Shown here one piece after another: positions 16,054-25,171 of a DNA stretch of 64,000 bases. The translations under genes and the position numbers were made by a program. The stretch's first letter is position 1. The number at the start of each line of letters is the position of its first letter. This stretch comes from Frateuria edaphi (GTDB taxonomy: Bacteria; Pseudomonadota; Gammaproteobacteria; Xanthomonadales; Rhodanobacteraceae). The notes beneath the pieces were generated by a model. That model did not search any database. It saw only the letters and a list, made by a program, of their open reading frames with translations, and had not been told where the DNA came from. The stretch lies in contig NZ_CP088251.1 in assembly GCF_021117405.1 (NCBI RefSeq), positions 2,976,001 through 3,040,000 of the forward strand, in the 5' to 3' direction.

Positions 16054-17412
16054 TCAGGCGGCGCCGGCGAGCTGGTCGAGCGCCTCGCGCAGCCGGCCGA
16101 GCGCCTGGTCGCGCGTCGCTTCGTCGGCGAACGCGGGCGTGCTGCCCACCTCGCTGCCATCGAGCTCGAGCACGCCGCCCGCGGGCGTGGCGCGCAGCGT
16201 GACCGCTCCACCACCCTGCCTGAGCTGCTTTTGCGCCACGCCGGCGGCCTTGGGGTCGTCGAAGGCGCGCGAGAGCAACAATTCCTCGCCATCGCCGGCG
16301 AACAGCCGGAAGCGGAACCGCCCTTCCTCGTCGCGGAAGCTGGCCAGGCGCGGGGGCTTGTCCCCGCGCGGCTTGGCCGCCTCCGCGGCGCCGGACGCCA
16401 CGACGTGGCTGCCCAGGCCGACCGCATCGCGCAGCCGCGCCATCTTCGGCGTGGCGATGGCGCGCGCCTTGCGGGCGCCTTCCTGCAGGATTGCCTCGAT
16501 GTGCGCAGGCTGGGCGATCAATGCGTCGTAGCGCTCGCGCATCGGCGCGATCTGGCCTTCCAGCAGGTCGAACAGCGCCTGCTTGGCCTCGCCCCAGGCC
16601 AGCCCCGATTCCAGCGCACCGCGAAACGCGGCAGTGTCGGCATCGCTGGCGAACGCGCGGAAGAGCGTGTACAGCGAGGAGCTTTCCGGATCCTTCGGCT
16701 CGCCCGGCAGGCGCGAGTCGGTGACGATGCGCATCACCGCCTCGCGCAGCGCCTTGGCGCCGCCGGCGAACAACGGGATGGTGTTGTCGTAGCTCTTGGA
16801 CATCTTGCGGCCGTCCAAACCCGGCAGCGTCGCGACCTGCTCCTCGATCTGCACCTCCGGCAGCACGAAGAAGTCCTGGCCGTAGATGTGGTTGAAGCGC
16901 TGCGCGATGTCGCGCGCCATCTCCAGGTGCTGGATCTGGTCACGGCCGACCGGCACCTTGTGCGCGTCGAAGGCGAGGATGTCGGCGGCCATCAGCACCG
17001 GATACATGTACAGGCCCGCATTTACGCCGGCATCCGGATCCTCGCCGGTCTCCACGTTGCGGTCGACCGCCGCCTTGTAGGCGTGCGCGCGATTGAGCAG
17101 TCCTTTGGCGGTGACACAGGTCAACAGCCAGGTGAGCTCCGGAATCTCGGGAATGTCGGACTGGCGGTAGAAGGTGACCCGCTCCGGGTCGAGCCCGCAC
17201 GCCAGCCAGCTCGCCGCGATCTCCAGCCGTGAGCGGGCGATGCGCGCCGGATCGTCGCTCTTGATCAGCGCGTGGTAGTCGGCCATGAAAAAAAACGCGT
17301 CGACATCGTCGCGTCGGCTCGCCGCGATCGCCGGCCGGATGGCGCCGGCGTAATTGCCCAGATGCGGGGTACCGGTGGTGGTGATGCCGGTGAGGACGCG
17401 GGTTCGGTTCAT
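16054..17412 (-). CDS. trpS: Tryptophanyl-tRNA synthetase with C-terminal extension
   Basis: Class Ic synthetase charging tRNA-Trp. The HIGH-type motif is HLGN at residues 17-20 and KMSKS is at 203-207, both intact. The catalytic core ends near residue 334, matching bacterial TrpRS. About 100 further residues (350-452) follow, with an RFRFRLFAGDGEELL / AGVAQKQLRQG pattern resembling the small YegP/DUF1508 fold. This extension is extra to the usual enzyme and its role is unknown. Confidence 0.93.
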   Translation of the reverse strand: MNRTRVLTGITTTGTPHLGNYAGAIRPAIAASRRDDVDAFFFMADYHALIKSDDPARIARSRLEIAASWLACGLDPERVTFYRQSDIPEIPELTWLLTCVTAKGLLNRAHAYKAAVDRNVETGEDPDAGVNAGLYMYPVLMAADILAFDAHKVPVGRDQIQHLEMARDIAQRFNHIYGQDFFVLPEVQIEEQVATLPGLDGRKMSKSYDNTIPLFAGGAKALREAVMRIVTDSRLPGEPKDPESSSLYTLFRAFASDADTAAFRGALESGLAWGEAKQALFDLLEGQIAPMRERYDALIAQPAHIEAILQEGARKARAIATPKMARLRDAVGLGSHVVASGAAEAAKPRGDKPPRLASFRDEEGRFRFRLFAGDGEELLLSRAFDDPKAAGVAQKQLRQGGGAVTLRATPAGGVLELDGSEVGSTPAFADEATRDQALGRLREALDQLAGAA

Positions 17413-17529
17413 GACTTCAGTTCTGGAGGTAAGGGCGCGGGCGGCGGGACCGCACCGCCAGCCGATCGATGATAGGCGTTCGGGACGCGTGCCGGCACGC
17501 GCAATGCTGTCGCAGTGCGGCGATGTCGC

Positions 17530-18453
17530 TCAGCGAATCAGCGTGGATTTGCCGAACAGCGACTCGACCAGATCCACCGCCAGCTTGCCGGTCTGGTTGC
17601 GCTTGTCGTAGGCGGGGTTCAACTCGACGATGTCCAGCGAGCCCAGGCGACCGGTGTCGGCGATCATCTCCATGCACAGCTGCGCCTCGCGGTAAGTCGG
17701 GCCGCCCCGCACCGTCGTGCCCACGCCCGGGGCGATCGACGGATCGAGGAAGTCGACGTCGAAGCTGACGTGCAGGTGCGTGCCCTCGTCGATGTCGGCC
17801 AGCGCCTCCTCCATCGTCCGCTTCATGCCGACCTCGTCGATGTGGCGCATGTCGAAGATCTTCATGCCGGCCTCGAGCACCAGCTTCTTCTCGTCGTCGT
17901 CCACCGAGCGGATGCCGACCTGGCGGTACACATGCGGCGAGGTCGCAGGCTTGTGGTTGCCGATGCCGGTGAGCACGTCCGGGCCATTGCCGCAGAGGCA
18001 CGCGACCGGCATGCCGTGGATGTTGCCCGAGGGCGTCGCGTCGGCGGTGTTGAAGTCGGCGTGCGCATCCAGCCAGAGCACGCGCAGCTTCTTGCCGGTG
18101 TCGCGGCAGTGGTCGGCCACCGCGGAGATGGAACCGATCGCCAGGCAGTGGTCGCCGCCGAGCATCACCGGCACGCGGCCGGCCTGCAGCTCCTGGCGCA
18201 CGGCCGTATGGACGGCCATGTTCCAGGTCGCCACCTCGTCCAGGTGGCGGTAGCCGTTTTCCGGCGGCAGCCAGGGATTGAGCGGACCCTGCAGGTTGCC
18301 GCGGTCGATCACCTTCAACCCGCGCGCTTCGAGCTTTTCGGCCAGCCGGGCCACGCGCAGCGCTTCCGGGCCCATCGAGGCGCCGCGGTGGCCTGCGCCG
18401 ATGTCGGTGGGTGCGCCGATCAAGCTGACTGTCTGCTGGGTCATAAGGGCCAT
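17530..18453 (-). CDS. rocF: Arginase
   Basis: Ureohydrolase of about 307 residues converting arginine to ornithine and urea. Mn-binding motifs are complete: GGDHC (99-103), DAHAD (129-133) and DVDFLDP from D232, with the SGNIHGMP loop typical of arginase rather than agmatinase. The start may be ATG 18453 or ATG 18444, three codons later. It is monocistronic, next to the tRNA-Thr gene. Confidence 0.92.
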   Translation of the reverse strand: MALMTQQTVSLIGAPTDIGAGHRGASMGPEALRVARLAEKLEARGLKVIDRGNLQGPLNPWLPPENGYRHLDEVATWNMAVHTAVRQELQAGRVPVMLGGDHCLAIGSISAVADHCRDTGKKLRVLWLDAHADFNTADATPSGNIHGMPVACLCGNGPDVLTGIGNHKPATSPHVYRQVGIRSVDDDEKKLVLEAGMKIFDMRHIDEVGMKRTMEEALADIDEGTHLHVSFDVDFLDPSIAPGVGTTVRGGPTYREAQLCMEMIADTGRLGSLDIVELNPAYDKRNQTGKLAVDLVESLFGKSTLIR

Positions 18454-18489
18454 GTCCGTCCGGTGGGATGCCGCGCGCTGGCGCGCGGC

Positions 18490-18565
18490 TGGTGCCGGCA
18501 GCAGGAGTCGAACCCGCGACCTACTGATTACAAATCAGTTGCTCTACCAACTGAGCTATGCCGGC
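18490..18565 (-). tRNA. tRNA-Thr (anticodon UGU)
   Basis: A 76-nt gene with encoded CCA. The acceptor stem GCCGGCA/TGCCGGC pairs perfectly. The D-arm contains AGCTCAGTTGGTAGAGC, the anticodon arm is CTGA-TTTGTAA-TCAG with TGT at the anticodon, and the T-arm contains GGTTCGACTCC. It reads ACA (and wobble) threonine codons. Confidence 0.96.
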
Positions 18566-18633
18566 CCTGGAGAAGGCATGGAGTCTAGCAGGCGGGGCGT
18601 AGGGACGGTGGGGGTAATGGGTTCCCGGCCAAC

Positions 18634-19314
18634 CTAGAAGCAGGTCGTGCTGTGCGAACCGATCCCCGCCGTGCGCACCCGGCCGCGCCAGTCGAAGCGC
18701 GCCCCGTCGGCGACCACCAAATCCAGCCAGTATTCGGGCACCTGCTCGCTGCGTTCCTGGATCTGGGCGGAGAAGCCGGCGGTGGTGACTTCGTCGCGGC
18801 GCTTGCGCGCGTTGGCCGGGTCCTTGAACAGGCCCAGCGAGATGGCGTTGGGCTGGTCGCCGGAGCTCATCACGAAGTAGTCGCCCACGTGCGCCTCCCC
18901 CAGCCGGCGGGCCAGCGCGAGCGCCTGGGCGCGCGTGCCGGGCGCGGGCAGGTAGACCCACCAGGCGCGCGTTTCGGTGGTCTGCTCCTGCCGCGAACGC
19001 ATGCGCACGCCGGGGCCGGCCAGTGCGGTGCGGGCATTGCGCAGATCCTGCGGGGTGTCGAACGGGCCGACCGCCAGGCAGCGGGTTTCCAGCGCCACCG
19101 CCGCGCTGGCCGCGGGCGCCGGGATCGAGGCGGGTGCGGGCGGTCGGCTGGCGACCGGTGCGGGCGGGGCGGTCTGCTCGGAGAGCAGGTGCAGCATCGG
19201 CACGCCCGGGTCGGTGACGCTGCGCCCGTGCGAGTCGTCCTGGCCCAGCAGCAGCCAGGCTCCCACCGCGATATTGAACGCGATCAGCAGGACGAACAGC
19301 AGGCGCAGGAACAT
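18634..19314 (-). CDS. SPOR-domain membrane protein
   Basis: A 226-residue protein with an N-terminal anchor (about 3-22), a Pro/Ala-rich periplasmic linker (about 50-80) and a C-terminal SPOR-like region (about 125-205; AWWVYLPAPG, LARRLGEAHVGDYFV, ISLGLFKDPANARKR). SPOR domains bind denuded peptidoglycan at division septa. It lies 27 bp downstream of coaX, so birA-coaX-SPOR is likely an operon. The end is Cys-Phe. Confidence 0.82.
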   Translation of the reverse strand: MFLRLLFVLLIAFNIAVGAWLLLGQDDSHGRSVTDPGVPMLHLLSEQTAPPAPVASRPPAPASIPAPAASAAVALETRCLAVGPFDTPQDLRNARTALAGPGVRMRSRQEQTTETRAWWVYLPAPGTRAQALALARRLGEAHVGDYFVMSSGDQPNAISLGLFKDPANARKRRDEVTTAGFSAQIQERSEQVPEYWLDLVVADGARFDWRGRVRTAGIGSHSTTCF

Positions 19315-19341
19315 CGGACTCCCCCCGGGTGGACGCACATC

Positions 19342-20100
19342 TTAGGGCGTCGCGGAGCTGCCCGACTGTGCCTGCGCCCACACCGCCAGACCCCGCAGCA
19401 CGCCGTGTTCGACCATGGTCGCCGGCAGTCCCAGCAATGGCACCAGACCGGCGGCGTCGCCGCCGTCCAGCCGCAGCGCGGGCGCTTCGCCGAACCGCGG
19501 TGCCATGCGCGCCACGAAGCGTTCGACCAGCGCGGCGGCGGCCTGCCAGCAACCGGAGACCACTGCATCGGAGGTGTTGTCGGCAGCGTCCACCAGCACG
19601 CCGTCGTTGCGCGGACGCACCTGCGCGGTAGCGCCGAGCAGGGCCTGCTGCATCAGCCGCGGACCGGGGGCGATCAGTCCGCCGAGGTGCCGACCGTCCA
19701 CGGCCAGCGCATCGAGGGTGAGCGCGGTGCCGACACCGACCAGCACGCAGTCGCCCGCCCCGGCGGCGCGTGCCGCGACCATCGCCAGGAAGCGGTCCAC
19801 ACCCAGGCGTCCGGGCTCCGGATAGGCATTGCGCACGCCACAGGCGCTGGCCGGCGTGCGCAGCCAGGCAACCTCGCGTCCGAACAGTGCGCGCACCTGT
19901 GCCGCCACGGCCTGTTCGCGTTCGGCATCGACCACCGACGCGCCAAAGGCCGCCGCGGGCAGCGGCAACGCCTGCCAGGTGGAGGCGAGCAACGCCAGGT
20001 CCTCGTTCCAGGCGGCGGCGCCCTGCGCCTGCCAGTGGCCGTGGCCCTCCTCAAGCGCCCATTTCAGGCGCGTGTTGCCAAGGTCCAGCAGCAGCCTCAT
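19342..20100 (-). CDS. coaX: Type III pantothenate kinase
   Basis: A 252-residue ASKHA-fold kinase phosphorylating pantothenate, the first step to CoA. The N-terminal DLGNTRLKW phosphate loop, the GVDR (GRLGVDRFLA) motif and GTALTLD are all present. The ATG overlaps the birA stop by four bases (ATGA), so translation is coupled. The birA-coaX pairing is a common arrangement in gammaproteobacteria and beta relatives. Confidence 0.94.
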   Translation of the reverse strand: MRLLLDLGNTRLKWALEEGHGHWQAQGAAAWNEDLALLASTWQALPLPAAAFGASVVDAEREQAVAAQVRALFGREVAWLRTPASACGVRNAYPEPGRLGVDRFLAMVAARAAGAGDCVLVGVGTALTLDALAVDGRHLGGLIAPGPRLMQQALLGATAQVRPRNDGVLVDAADNTSDAVVSGCWQAAAALVERFVARMAPRFGEAPALRLDGGDAAGLVPLLGLPATMVEHGVLRGLAVWAQAQSGSSATP

Positions 20101-21068
20101 GCGCGACGCACCGTGACGTCGGCGCTGTCGACCGAGCGCAACGCGCCGTCTGCCAGGCGCACCTGCAGCGCGCCGCGCGCATCGACGCCGGCGCCCGTGC
20201 CTTCGAAATGGCCTTGCGCACCGCTGAGCTTGAGCTGCCGCCCGGCGAGCAGGTCGTGGCGGGCGTAGTCCTCCGCGAAAGACGCGAAGCCGTGCCGCTC
20301 GAACTCGCGCAGGCCCTCGACCAGCGCGGCGATCAACCGGGCCGCCACCAGGTTGCGGTCCGGCAGGTCGGTCGCCAGCGTGGCAAGGTCGCACGCCGGC
20401 TGTCCGGCCTGCTCGCGCAGCGCCTCGGTCAGGCGCAGGTTGAGGCCGACACCGATCACGGCCGCGCACGGCCCCTGGTATTCGCCGCTCAGTTCCACCA
20501 GCACGCCGGCAAGCTTGCCGCCGTCGGCCAGCACGTCGTTGGGCCACTTGAGGCCCGCGCCCTCGATGCCCAGCGAATCGATCGCCCGCAGCACCATCGT
20601 GCCCACGGCCAGCGACAGGCCCGACAGCGCCGCGAACCCACGATCGAAGCGCTTCAGGCAGGACAGATACAGATTCAGGCCAGGCGGCGACAGCCAGCTG
20701 CGCCCGCGCCGGCCGCGCCCCGCGGTCTGCGTTTCGGCGAGCACCATGCTGAAATCGGCCGTCTCGCCCAACCGGCGTTGCAACTCGCTGGAGGTGGAAT
20801 CGAGCTCCCAGTGCACTTCCAGCGCGCCCAGGCGGGATGTGCAGGTACGCGGCAGGGCCGCGCGGATGCGCGTGGCATCCAGCAACTGCACCGGCCACGG
20901 CAGCCGGTAGCCGGCGGCGCCCCGGGCCTCGACCGGCACGCCGCGCGCGCGCAGCGTCTCGACCTGCTTCCAGATGGCCGCGCGGGTGACGCCGGAGCGA
21001 TCGGCGAGCTGTGCGCCCGACACCGCCTCGCCGGAGGCCAAAGCGGCCAGCAGTTGTTGTGCCTGCAT
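20097..21068 (-). CDS. birA: Bifunctional biotin-[acetyl-CoA-carboxylase] ligase / biotin repressor
   Basis: A 323-residue BirA with an N-terminal winged helix (GAQLADRSGVTRAAIWKQ, residues 18-35), so it should both biotinylate the AccB carrier and repress biotin genes. The ligase domain has the biotinyl-AMP loop GRGRRGR (117-123) and KWPNDV (174-179). The ATG at 21068 gives the family N-terminus; the frame runs further upstream but that part is non-homologous. TAGAAT about 65 bp upstream may be the -10 element. Confidence 0.94.
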   Translation of the reverse strand: MQAQQLLAALASGEAVSGAQLADRSGVTRAAIWKQVETLRARGVPVEARGAAGYRLPWPVQLLDATRIRAALPRTCTSRLGALEVHWELDSTSSELQRRLGETADFSMVLAETQTAGRGRRGRSWLSPPGLNLYLSCLKRFDRGFAALSGLSLAVGTMVLRAIDSLGIEGAGLKWPNDVLADGGKLAGVLVELSGEYQGPCAAVIGVGLNLRLTEALREQAGQPACDLATLATDLPDRNLVAARLIAALVEGLREFERHGFASFAEDYARHDLLAGRQLKLSGAQGHFEGTGAGVDARGALQVRLADGALRSVDSADVTVRRA

Positions 21069-21255
21069 CAGCCGCACACTCCAGGGTCGGATCCGGCCAC
21101 GCGGGCGGGGAAAAAGGTCTCGCGCATCGGGAGATTCTAGCCTTTCCGGAGCCCCGTCACGCCCTGCGCCAACCGTCCGCGCCGGGCACTGGCAAGCCCC
21201 GTACGTTTCTGCGACGATCCGGAGCCTTGGCCGGTGGATCAAGGGGTTGGTCGCC

Positions 21256-21573
21256 ATGGAACTGAAACGCTGCCTGTTCGGATGCCTGCTCGCGCTTGCC
21301 AGCGTGGGCACCGTGTCGGCCATGGGCGTGTCCACCCAGGACCCCACCGCCCCGCACGCCACCATCGACGGCGGCAGCCATGACGGCGGCGGTTCGGGCA
21401 GCGATGCCTCCAGCGCCAACCACGATTGCATCCTGCCCGGCCCGGGCGGCGACAATGCCGACGACAGCGACAGTGATGGCGGTGGCGGCGGCGGTTCCAC
21501 AACGGCGCGCCCGCGCGCCAGCCATCACAGCAGCCTGGGCTGGCAGTCGCTGTTGCCCGGTTCGATCCAGTAG
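21256..21573 (+). CDS. Small secreted Gly/Ser/Asp-rich protein
   Basis: A 105-residue protein with a clear Sec signal peptide (about 1-21, cleavage after VSA) and a low-complexity mature part rich in Gly, Ser, Asp and His, including a run of six glycines. AAGGGG precedes the ATG. No domain is recognisable. The acidic and histidine-rich stretches could bind metal ions, which is speculation. It is monocistronic between divergent birA and the convergent sensor kinase gene. Confidence 0.6.
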   Translation: MELKRCLFGCLLALASVGTVSAMGVSTQDPTAPHATIDGGSHDGGGSGSDASSANHDCILPGPGGDNADDSDSDGGGGGGSTTARPRASHHSSLGWQSLLPGSIQ

Positions 21574-21617
21574 CTGGATCGGCGCCCTTCTCCGGAGGGA
21601 GAGGGCTCTAGGCCGCG

Positions 21618-22994
21618 CTAGCTCGCCGGCAGATTCACGCTGAAGCGCGCGCCGCCCAGTTCGGGCGAGCGGTCGACCACCAGCTCGCCGCGGTACGCCT
21701 TGACGATGTCCTGCACGATGGAGAGGCCGATGCCGTGCCCTTGCACGCGTTCGTCGCCGCGCACACCGCGCTGGAGCACCTTCTCGATCTGGTCCTCGGC
21801 GATGCCGGGGCCGTCGTCCTCCACGCTGAGCCACAGACCGGGCCGCTGGCGGCCGGCCTGGGGCTGCGCCTTGACCACCAGCAGCACGCGGTGGCCGGCC
21901 CACTTGAAACCGTTCTCCAGCAGGTTGCCCATCAACTCCAGCAGATCGCCCTGCTCGCCGTAGAACGCCGCGCCCTCGTCCATCTCGAACTCGCACAGCA
22001 CGTTCTTGGCCGCGTAGACCTTCTCGAGGCTGCGCACGAGGTCCTCGGCGTGGCCGGCGACCGGCACTGCGCTGGCGAAGGTCTGCCGGCCCGAGGTCGC
22101 GGCACGGGCGAGCTGGTAGGCGACCAGTTCGTCCATGCGCCGCACCTGGTCGAGCACGTCGCCGCGCAGGGTCGGCTGCTCGCCGACCGACTCCAGCCGC
22201 GAGCGGATCACCGCCAACGGGGTCTTCAGGCTGTGCGCCAGGTCGGCCAGGGTGTTGCGGGTGCGCGTGCGCTGCTCGCGTTCGGAGTCGATGAAGGCGT
22301 TGATGCGGTCGGTCAGCGGGATCAGTTCCAGCGGGTACTGGCTGTCCAGGTGATCGCTCTTGCCCCGTTCGACGCGTGCCATGTCGGTGGCGACCTTGCG
22401 CAACGGTGTCAGGCTCCAGCGCAGCAGCAGCAACTGCAGCACGATCAGCATCACGCCCAGGATCGACAGCATGCCGACCAGGGTGCGCCGGTACACCGCG
22501 TTCTCGCCCTCGAACTGGCTTTCGGTCTGCGCGACCATGAAGGTCAGCCTGAGCGGCTTCTTGTCGGGCACGTCCCAGGCCACGCCCAGCGCGTAGTAGT
22601 AGAGCCGGCCCATGCGCGTGTCGATCGGACCGGCAAAGCGGTTCTCGCCCGGATCCAGCGTTTTCAGAAAGGCGAAGTCGCGGCCGATTGCCGAGGACGA
22701 TTCCCAGCGAAAACCCTTGTCGCCCAGCACGACGGCGTAGAGGCCGGAACCGGGCTGCGAGAAGCTCGGGTCCGGCGGCGCGTCGGGCAGCAATACCTTG
22801 CCGTAACGCGACACCTCGCTACCGGCCAGGTAGGCGATCACGTAGTTCTGTAGCCGGTCGTGCAGGTTGTTGAGCGCGGTCTCGTGGTTGGCCCGCGAGA
22901 GCGTCAGGCCGACCAGTCCGAGGAAGCCGGCCAGCACCAGGCCGGTCGCAATGGCCGCGCGCGCCGCCAGCGAGAACGGACGGGGCGCGAACAT
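21618..22994 (-). CDS. phoQ: PhoQ-like sensor histidine kinase
   Basis: A 458-residue inner-membrane kinase. TM1 (about 11-32) and TM2 (about 170-192) flank a periplasmic sensor domain of roughly 135 residues. A HAMP-like segment and a DHp domain follow, with phospho-His254 in LADLAHSLKTPLAV, then an HATPase domain with N and G boxes (LENGFKWA, DDGPGIA, GHGIGLSIVQD). It is the third gene after pepSY and phoP, with a 79-bp gap. The signal (Mg2+, peptides or pH in PhoQ) cannot be read here, since the acidic PhoQ patch is not obvious. Confidence 0.85.
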   Translation of the reverse strand: MFAPRPFSLAARAAIATGLVLAGFLGLVGLTLSRANHETALNNLHDRLQNYVIAYLAGSEVSRYGKVLLPDAPPDPSFSQPGSGLYAVVLGDKGFRWESSSAIGRDFAFLKTLDPGENRFAGPIDTRMGRLYYYALGVAWDVPDKKPLRLTFMVAQTESQFEGENAVYRRTLVGMLSILGVMLIVLQLLLLRWSLTPLRKVATDMARVERGKSDHLDSQYPLELIPLTDRINAFIDSEREQRTRTRNTLADLAHSLKTPLAVIRSRLESVGEQPTLRGDVLDQVRRMDELVAYQLARAATSGRQTFASAVPVAGHAEDLVRSLEKVYAAKNVLCEFEMDEGAAFYGEQGDLLELMGNLLENGFKWAGHRVLLVVKAQPQAGRQRPGLWLSVEDDGPGIAEDQIEKVLQRGVRGDERVQGHGIGLSIVQDIVKAYRGELVVDRSPELGGARFSVNLPAS

Positions 22995-23073
22995 CGATCA
23001 GCGACCGCCCGTGGGCTGCGGGCGGCGCGAGGCGTGCATGCTCAGGGGCCGCCGCAGGACCATGGACCCGGAC

Positions 23074-23766
23074 TCAGTCGTCGTCGCCGTCGCTGCGGGG
23101 AATGGCGAAGCGGTAGCCGCGGCCGCGCACGGTCTCGATCGGCTTGAGCGCGCTTTCCGGATCGAGCTTGCGGCGCAGGCGCCCGATGAAGACCTCCAGC
23201 ACGTTCGAATCGCGATCGAAATCCTGTTGGTAGATATGCTCGGTGAGGTCGGCCTTGGAGACCAGCTCGCCGGCGTGCAGCATCAGGTATTCGAGCACCT
23301 TGTACTCGTAGCTGGTGAGGTCGACCGGCTTGCCCTCCACCATCACCGTCTGCGCGGTGGTGTCCAGCTTGATCGGCCCGCAGGCCAGCACCGGCTTGGA
23401 CCAGCCACTGGCCCGGCGGACCAGCGCGTTGATGCGCGCCAGCAGTTCTTCGACGTGGAAGGGTTTGACCAGGTAGTCGTCGGCGCCATGCTTCAGGCCC
23501 TCGACCTTGTCCTGCCAGGAACCGCGAGCGGTGAGGATGAGGATCGGATAGCGCTGGCCGGCTTCGCGCAGCGCCTTGACCAGCTCCATGCCGGACATCT
23601 TGGGCAGTCCCAGGTCGATGATCGCCAGGTCGAACGGCACCTCGCGTCCCAGGTAGATGCCTTCCTCGCCGTCCTGCGCGGCGTCGACCGCGAAGCCGTC
23701 ACGCTTCAGCCGCGCGGCGAGGGTCTCGCGCAAGGGCGCCTCGTCCTCGACCAAAAGGATGCGCAT
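23074..23766 (-). CDS. phoP: PhoP-like OmpR-family response regulator
   Basis: A 230-residue regulator. The receiver domain has the acidic pair E7/D8, phospho-acceptor D51, Thr79 and Lys101; a C-terminal winged helix ends with VRGRGYRF. The sequence LTEHIYQQDFDRDSNVLEVFIGRLRRK is PhoP/QseB-like. Its start shares one base with the stop of the PepSY gene (TGATG). It should activate target genes when phosphorylated by the adjacent kinase. Confidence 0.92.
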   Translation of the reverse strand: MRILLVEDEAPLRETLAARLKRDGFAVDAAQDGEEGIYLGREVPFDLAIIDLGLPKMSGMELVKALREAGQRYPILILTARGSWQDKVEGLKHGADDYLVKPFHVEELLARINALVRRASGWSKPVLACGPIKLDTTAQTVMVEGKPVDLTSYEYKVLEYLMLHAGELVSKADLTEHIYQQDFDRDSNVLEVFIGRLRRKLDPESALKPIETVRGRGYRFAIPRSDGDDD

Positions 23767-24071
23767 CAGTGTTTCTCCTTCTTGCCTGCGCCGTTGCCGG
23801 CCGGGTGTTTGCCCGCGCCCGCACGCGGGGCATCGGACGAAATCGAGATGGTCCGCACGTGGCCTTCCGGGGTGAGCACCTTGATGCGGTACTCGGTCCG
23901 CCGGCCGAACTTGCGCGGATCAGCCGACAATATCTTACCGCCGGTGTCCTGCTGCACTTTCGCCACCGCCTCTTCCAGTGTCATCGGCGTCTTCTCCTGC
24001 GGCGGGGCGGCATGCGCGAGCACCGGCAGCAGCAGGACCGGCAGGCAGGCAAGGAGGCGTCGGGAAAACAT
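23766..24071 (-). CDS. Exported PepSY-domain protein
   Basis: A 101-residue protein with signal peptide (1-21, AHA cleavage), one PepSY-like module (about 32-75: TLEEAVAKVQQDTGGKIL, then YRIKVLTPEGHVRTI) and a Lys/Gly tail. PepSY proteins in two-component operons are thought to modulate the kinase or peptidases in the periplasm. It is the first gene of the pepSY-phoP-phoQ unit and is translationally coupled to phoP. Confidence 0.82.
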   Translation of the reverse strand: MFSRRLLACLPVLLLPVLAHAAPPQEKTPMTLEEAVAKVQQDTGGKILSADPRKFGRRTEYRIKVLTPEGHVRTISISSDAPRAGAGKHPAGNGAGKKEKH

Positions 24072-24145
24072 CGTAGGCAAGGCGGTGGCTCGAGTCCAAA
24101 TGGTTACCAGCCTAGGCAAGCGGGGCTGAACAATGGCCGGCCGGT

Positions 24146-25129
24146 TCACGCCGCCTCCCGGCGACCGCTGAGAGCCTGTTCGAGCAGGCTCCAGCCCGCG
24201 CCGGGCAGGTGCGCACCCTCGCTCAGCACGCGCCGGAACGTGCGGGCGCCGGGCTCGCCCTGGTACAGCCCCAACAGGTGCCGGCTGATGTGCTTGAGCG
24301 CGGTGCCGCGCTTGAGTTCCGCCTCCACGTAGGGCCGCAGATGCGCAAGGACTTCCTCGCGCGCGGGAACGGGCGCGCCATACAGCGCCGCCTCCAGTTG
24401 CGCCAGCACGAAGGGATCGTGATAGGCCGCCCGCCCCAGCATCACGCCATCGACCTGTCCCAGGTGCGCCTGCACCGCCTCCACCGTCGTGATGCCGCCA
24501 TTGATCACCACCACCAGCTGCGGGAACTCGCGCTTGAGGCGGTACACGCGCTCGTAGTCGAGCGGCGGGATCTCGCGGTTTTCCTTCGGGCTCAGGCCCT
24601 GCAGCCAGGCCTTGCGCGCGTGCACCACCAGTACCTGCACGCCCGCCTCGACCATCGTGCCGGTGAAGTGCTGCAGATCGGCGTAATCGTCCTGGTCGTC
24701 CACCCCGATGCGGCACTTGACCGTCACCGGCACGTCCACCGTCTCGCGCATCGCCCGCACGCAGTCGCCGACCAGCCCCGGCTCGCGCATCAGGCAGGCG
24801 CCGAAGCGGCCGGACTGCACCCGGTCGGACGGGCAGCCCACGTTGAGATTGATCTCGTCATAGCCGGCCTGCGCGCCCAGCCGCGCCGCCTGCGCCAGCT
24901 CCATCGGATCGCTGCCGCCCAGTTGCAGCGCGACCGGATGCTCCTGCTGGCTGTGTTCGAGCAGGCGCAGCTGGCCGCCGCGCACCAGCGCGGCGCTGGT
25001 CACCATCTCGGTGTACAGCCGCGCGTTCGGTGACAGCAGCCGGTGGAAGTAGCGGCAGTGCCGGTCCGTCCAGTCCATCATGGGCGCGACGCACAGGCGA
25101 AAGTCGGCAGGATCGGGGGTCATGCTCAT
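24146..25129 (-). CDS. dusA: tRNA-dihydrouridine synthase A
   Basis: FMN-dependent TIM-barrel enzyme of about 327 residues that reduces U20/U20a in the tRNA D-loop. The catalytic Cys99 is in NVGCPSDRV, and the FMN/RNA stretches APMMDWTDRHCR, KCRIGVDD, HARKAWLQGLSPKENR and NGGI are all of DusA type. Two in-frame ATGs (25129, 25123) are possible starts. Confidence 0.94.
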   Translation of the reverse strand: MSMTPDPADFRLCVAPMMDWTDRHCRYFHRLLSPNARLYTEMVTSAALVRGGQLRLLEHSQQEHPVALQLGGSDPMELAQAARLGAQAGYDEINLNVGCPSDRVQSGRFGACLMREPGLVGDCVRAMRETVDVPVTVKCRIGVDDQDDYADLQHFTGTMVEAGVQVLVVHARKAWLQGLSPKENREIPPLDYERVYRLKREFPQLVVVINGGITTVEAVQAHLGQVDGVMLGRAAYHDPFVLAQLEAALYGAPVPAREEVLAHLRPYVEAELKRGTALKHISRHLLGLYQGEPGARTFRRVLSEGAHLPGAGWSLLEQALSGRREAA

Positions 25130-25171
25130 GCGCACATTGTACGCAGGCGCACCTCTGCGATTTCGCCGCGG

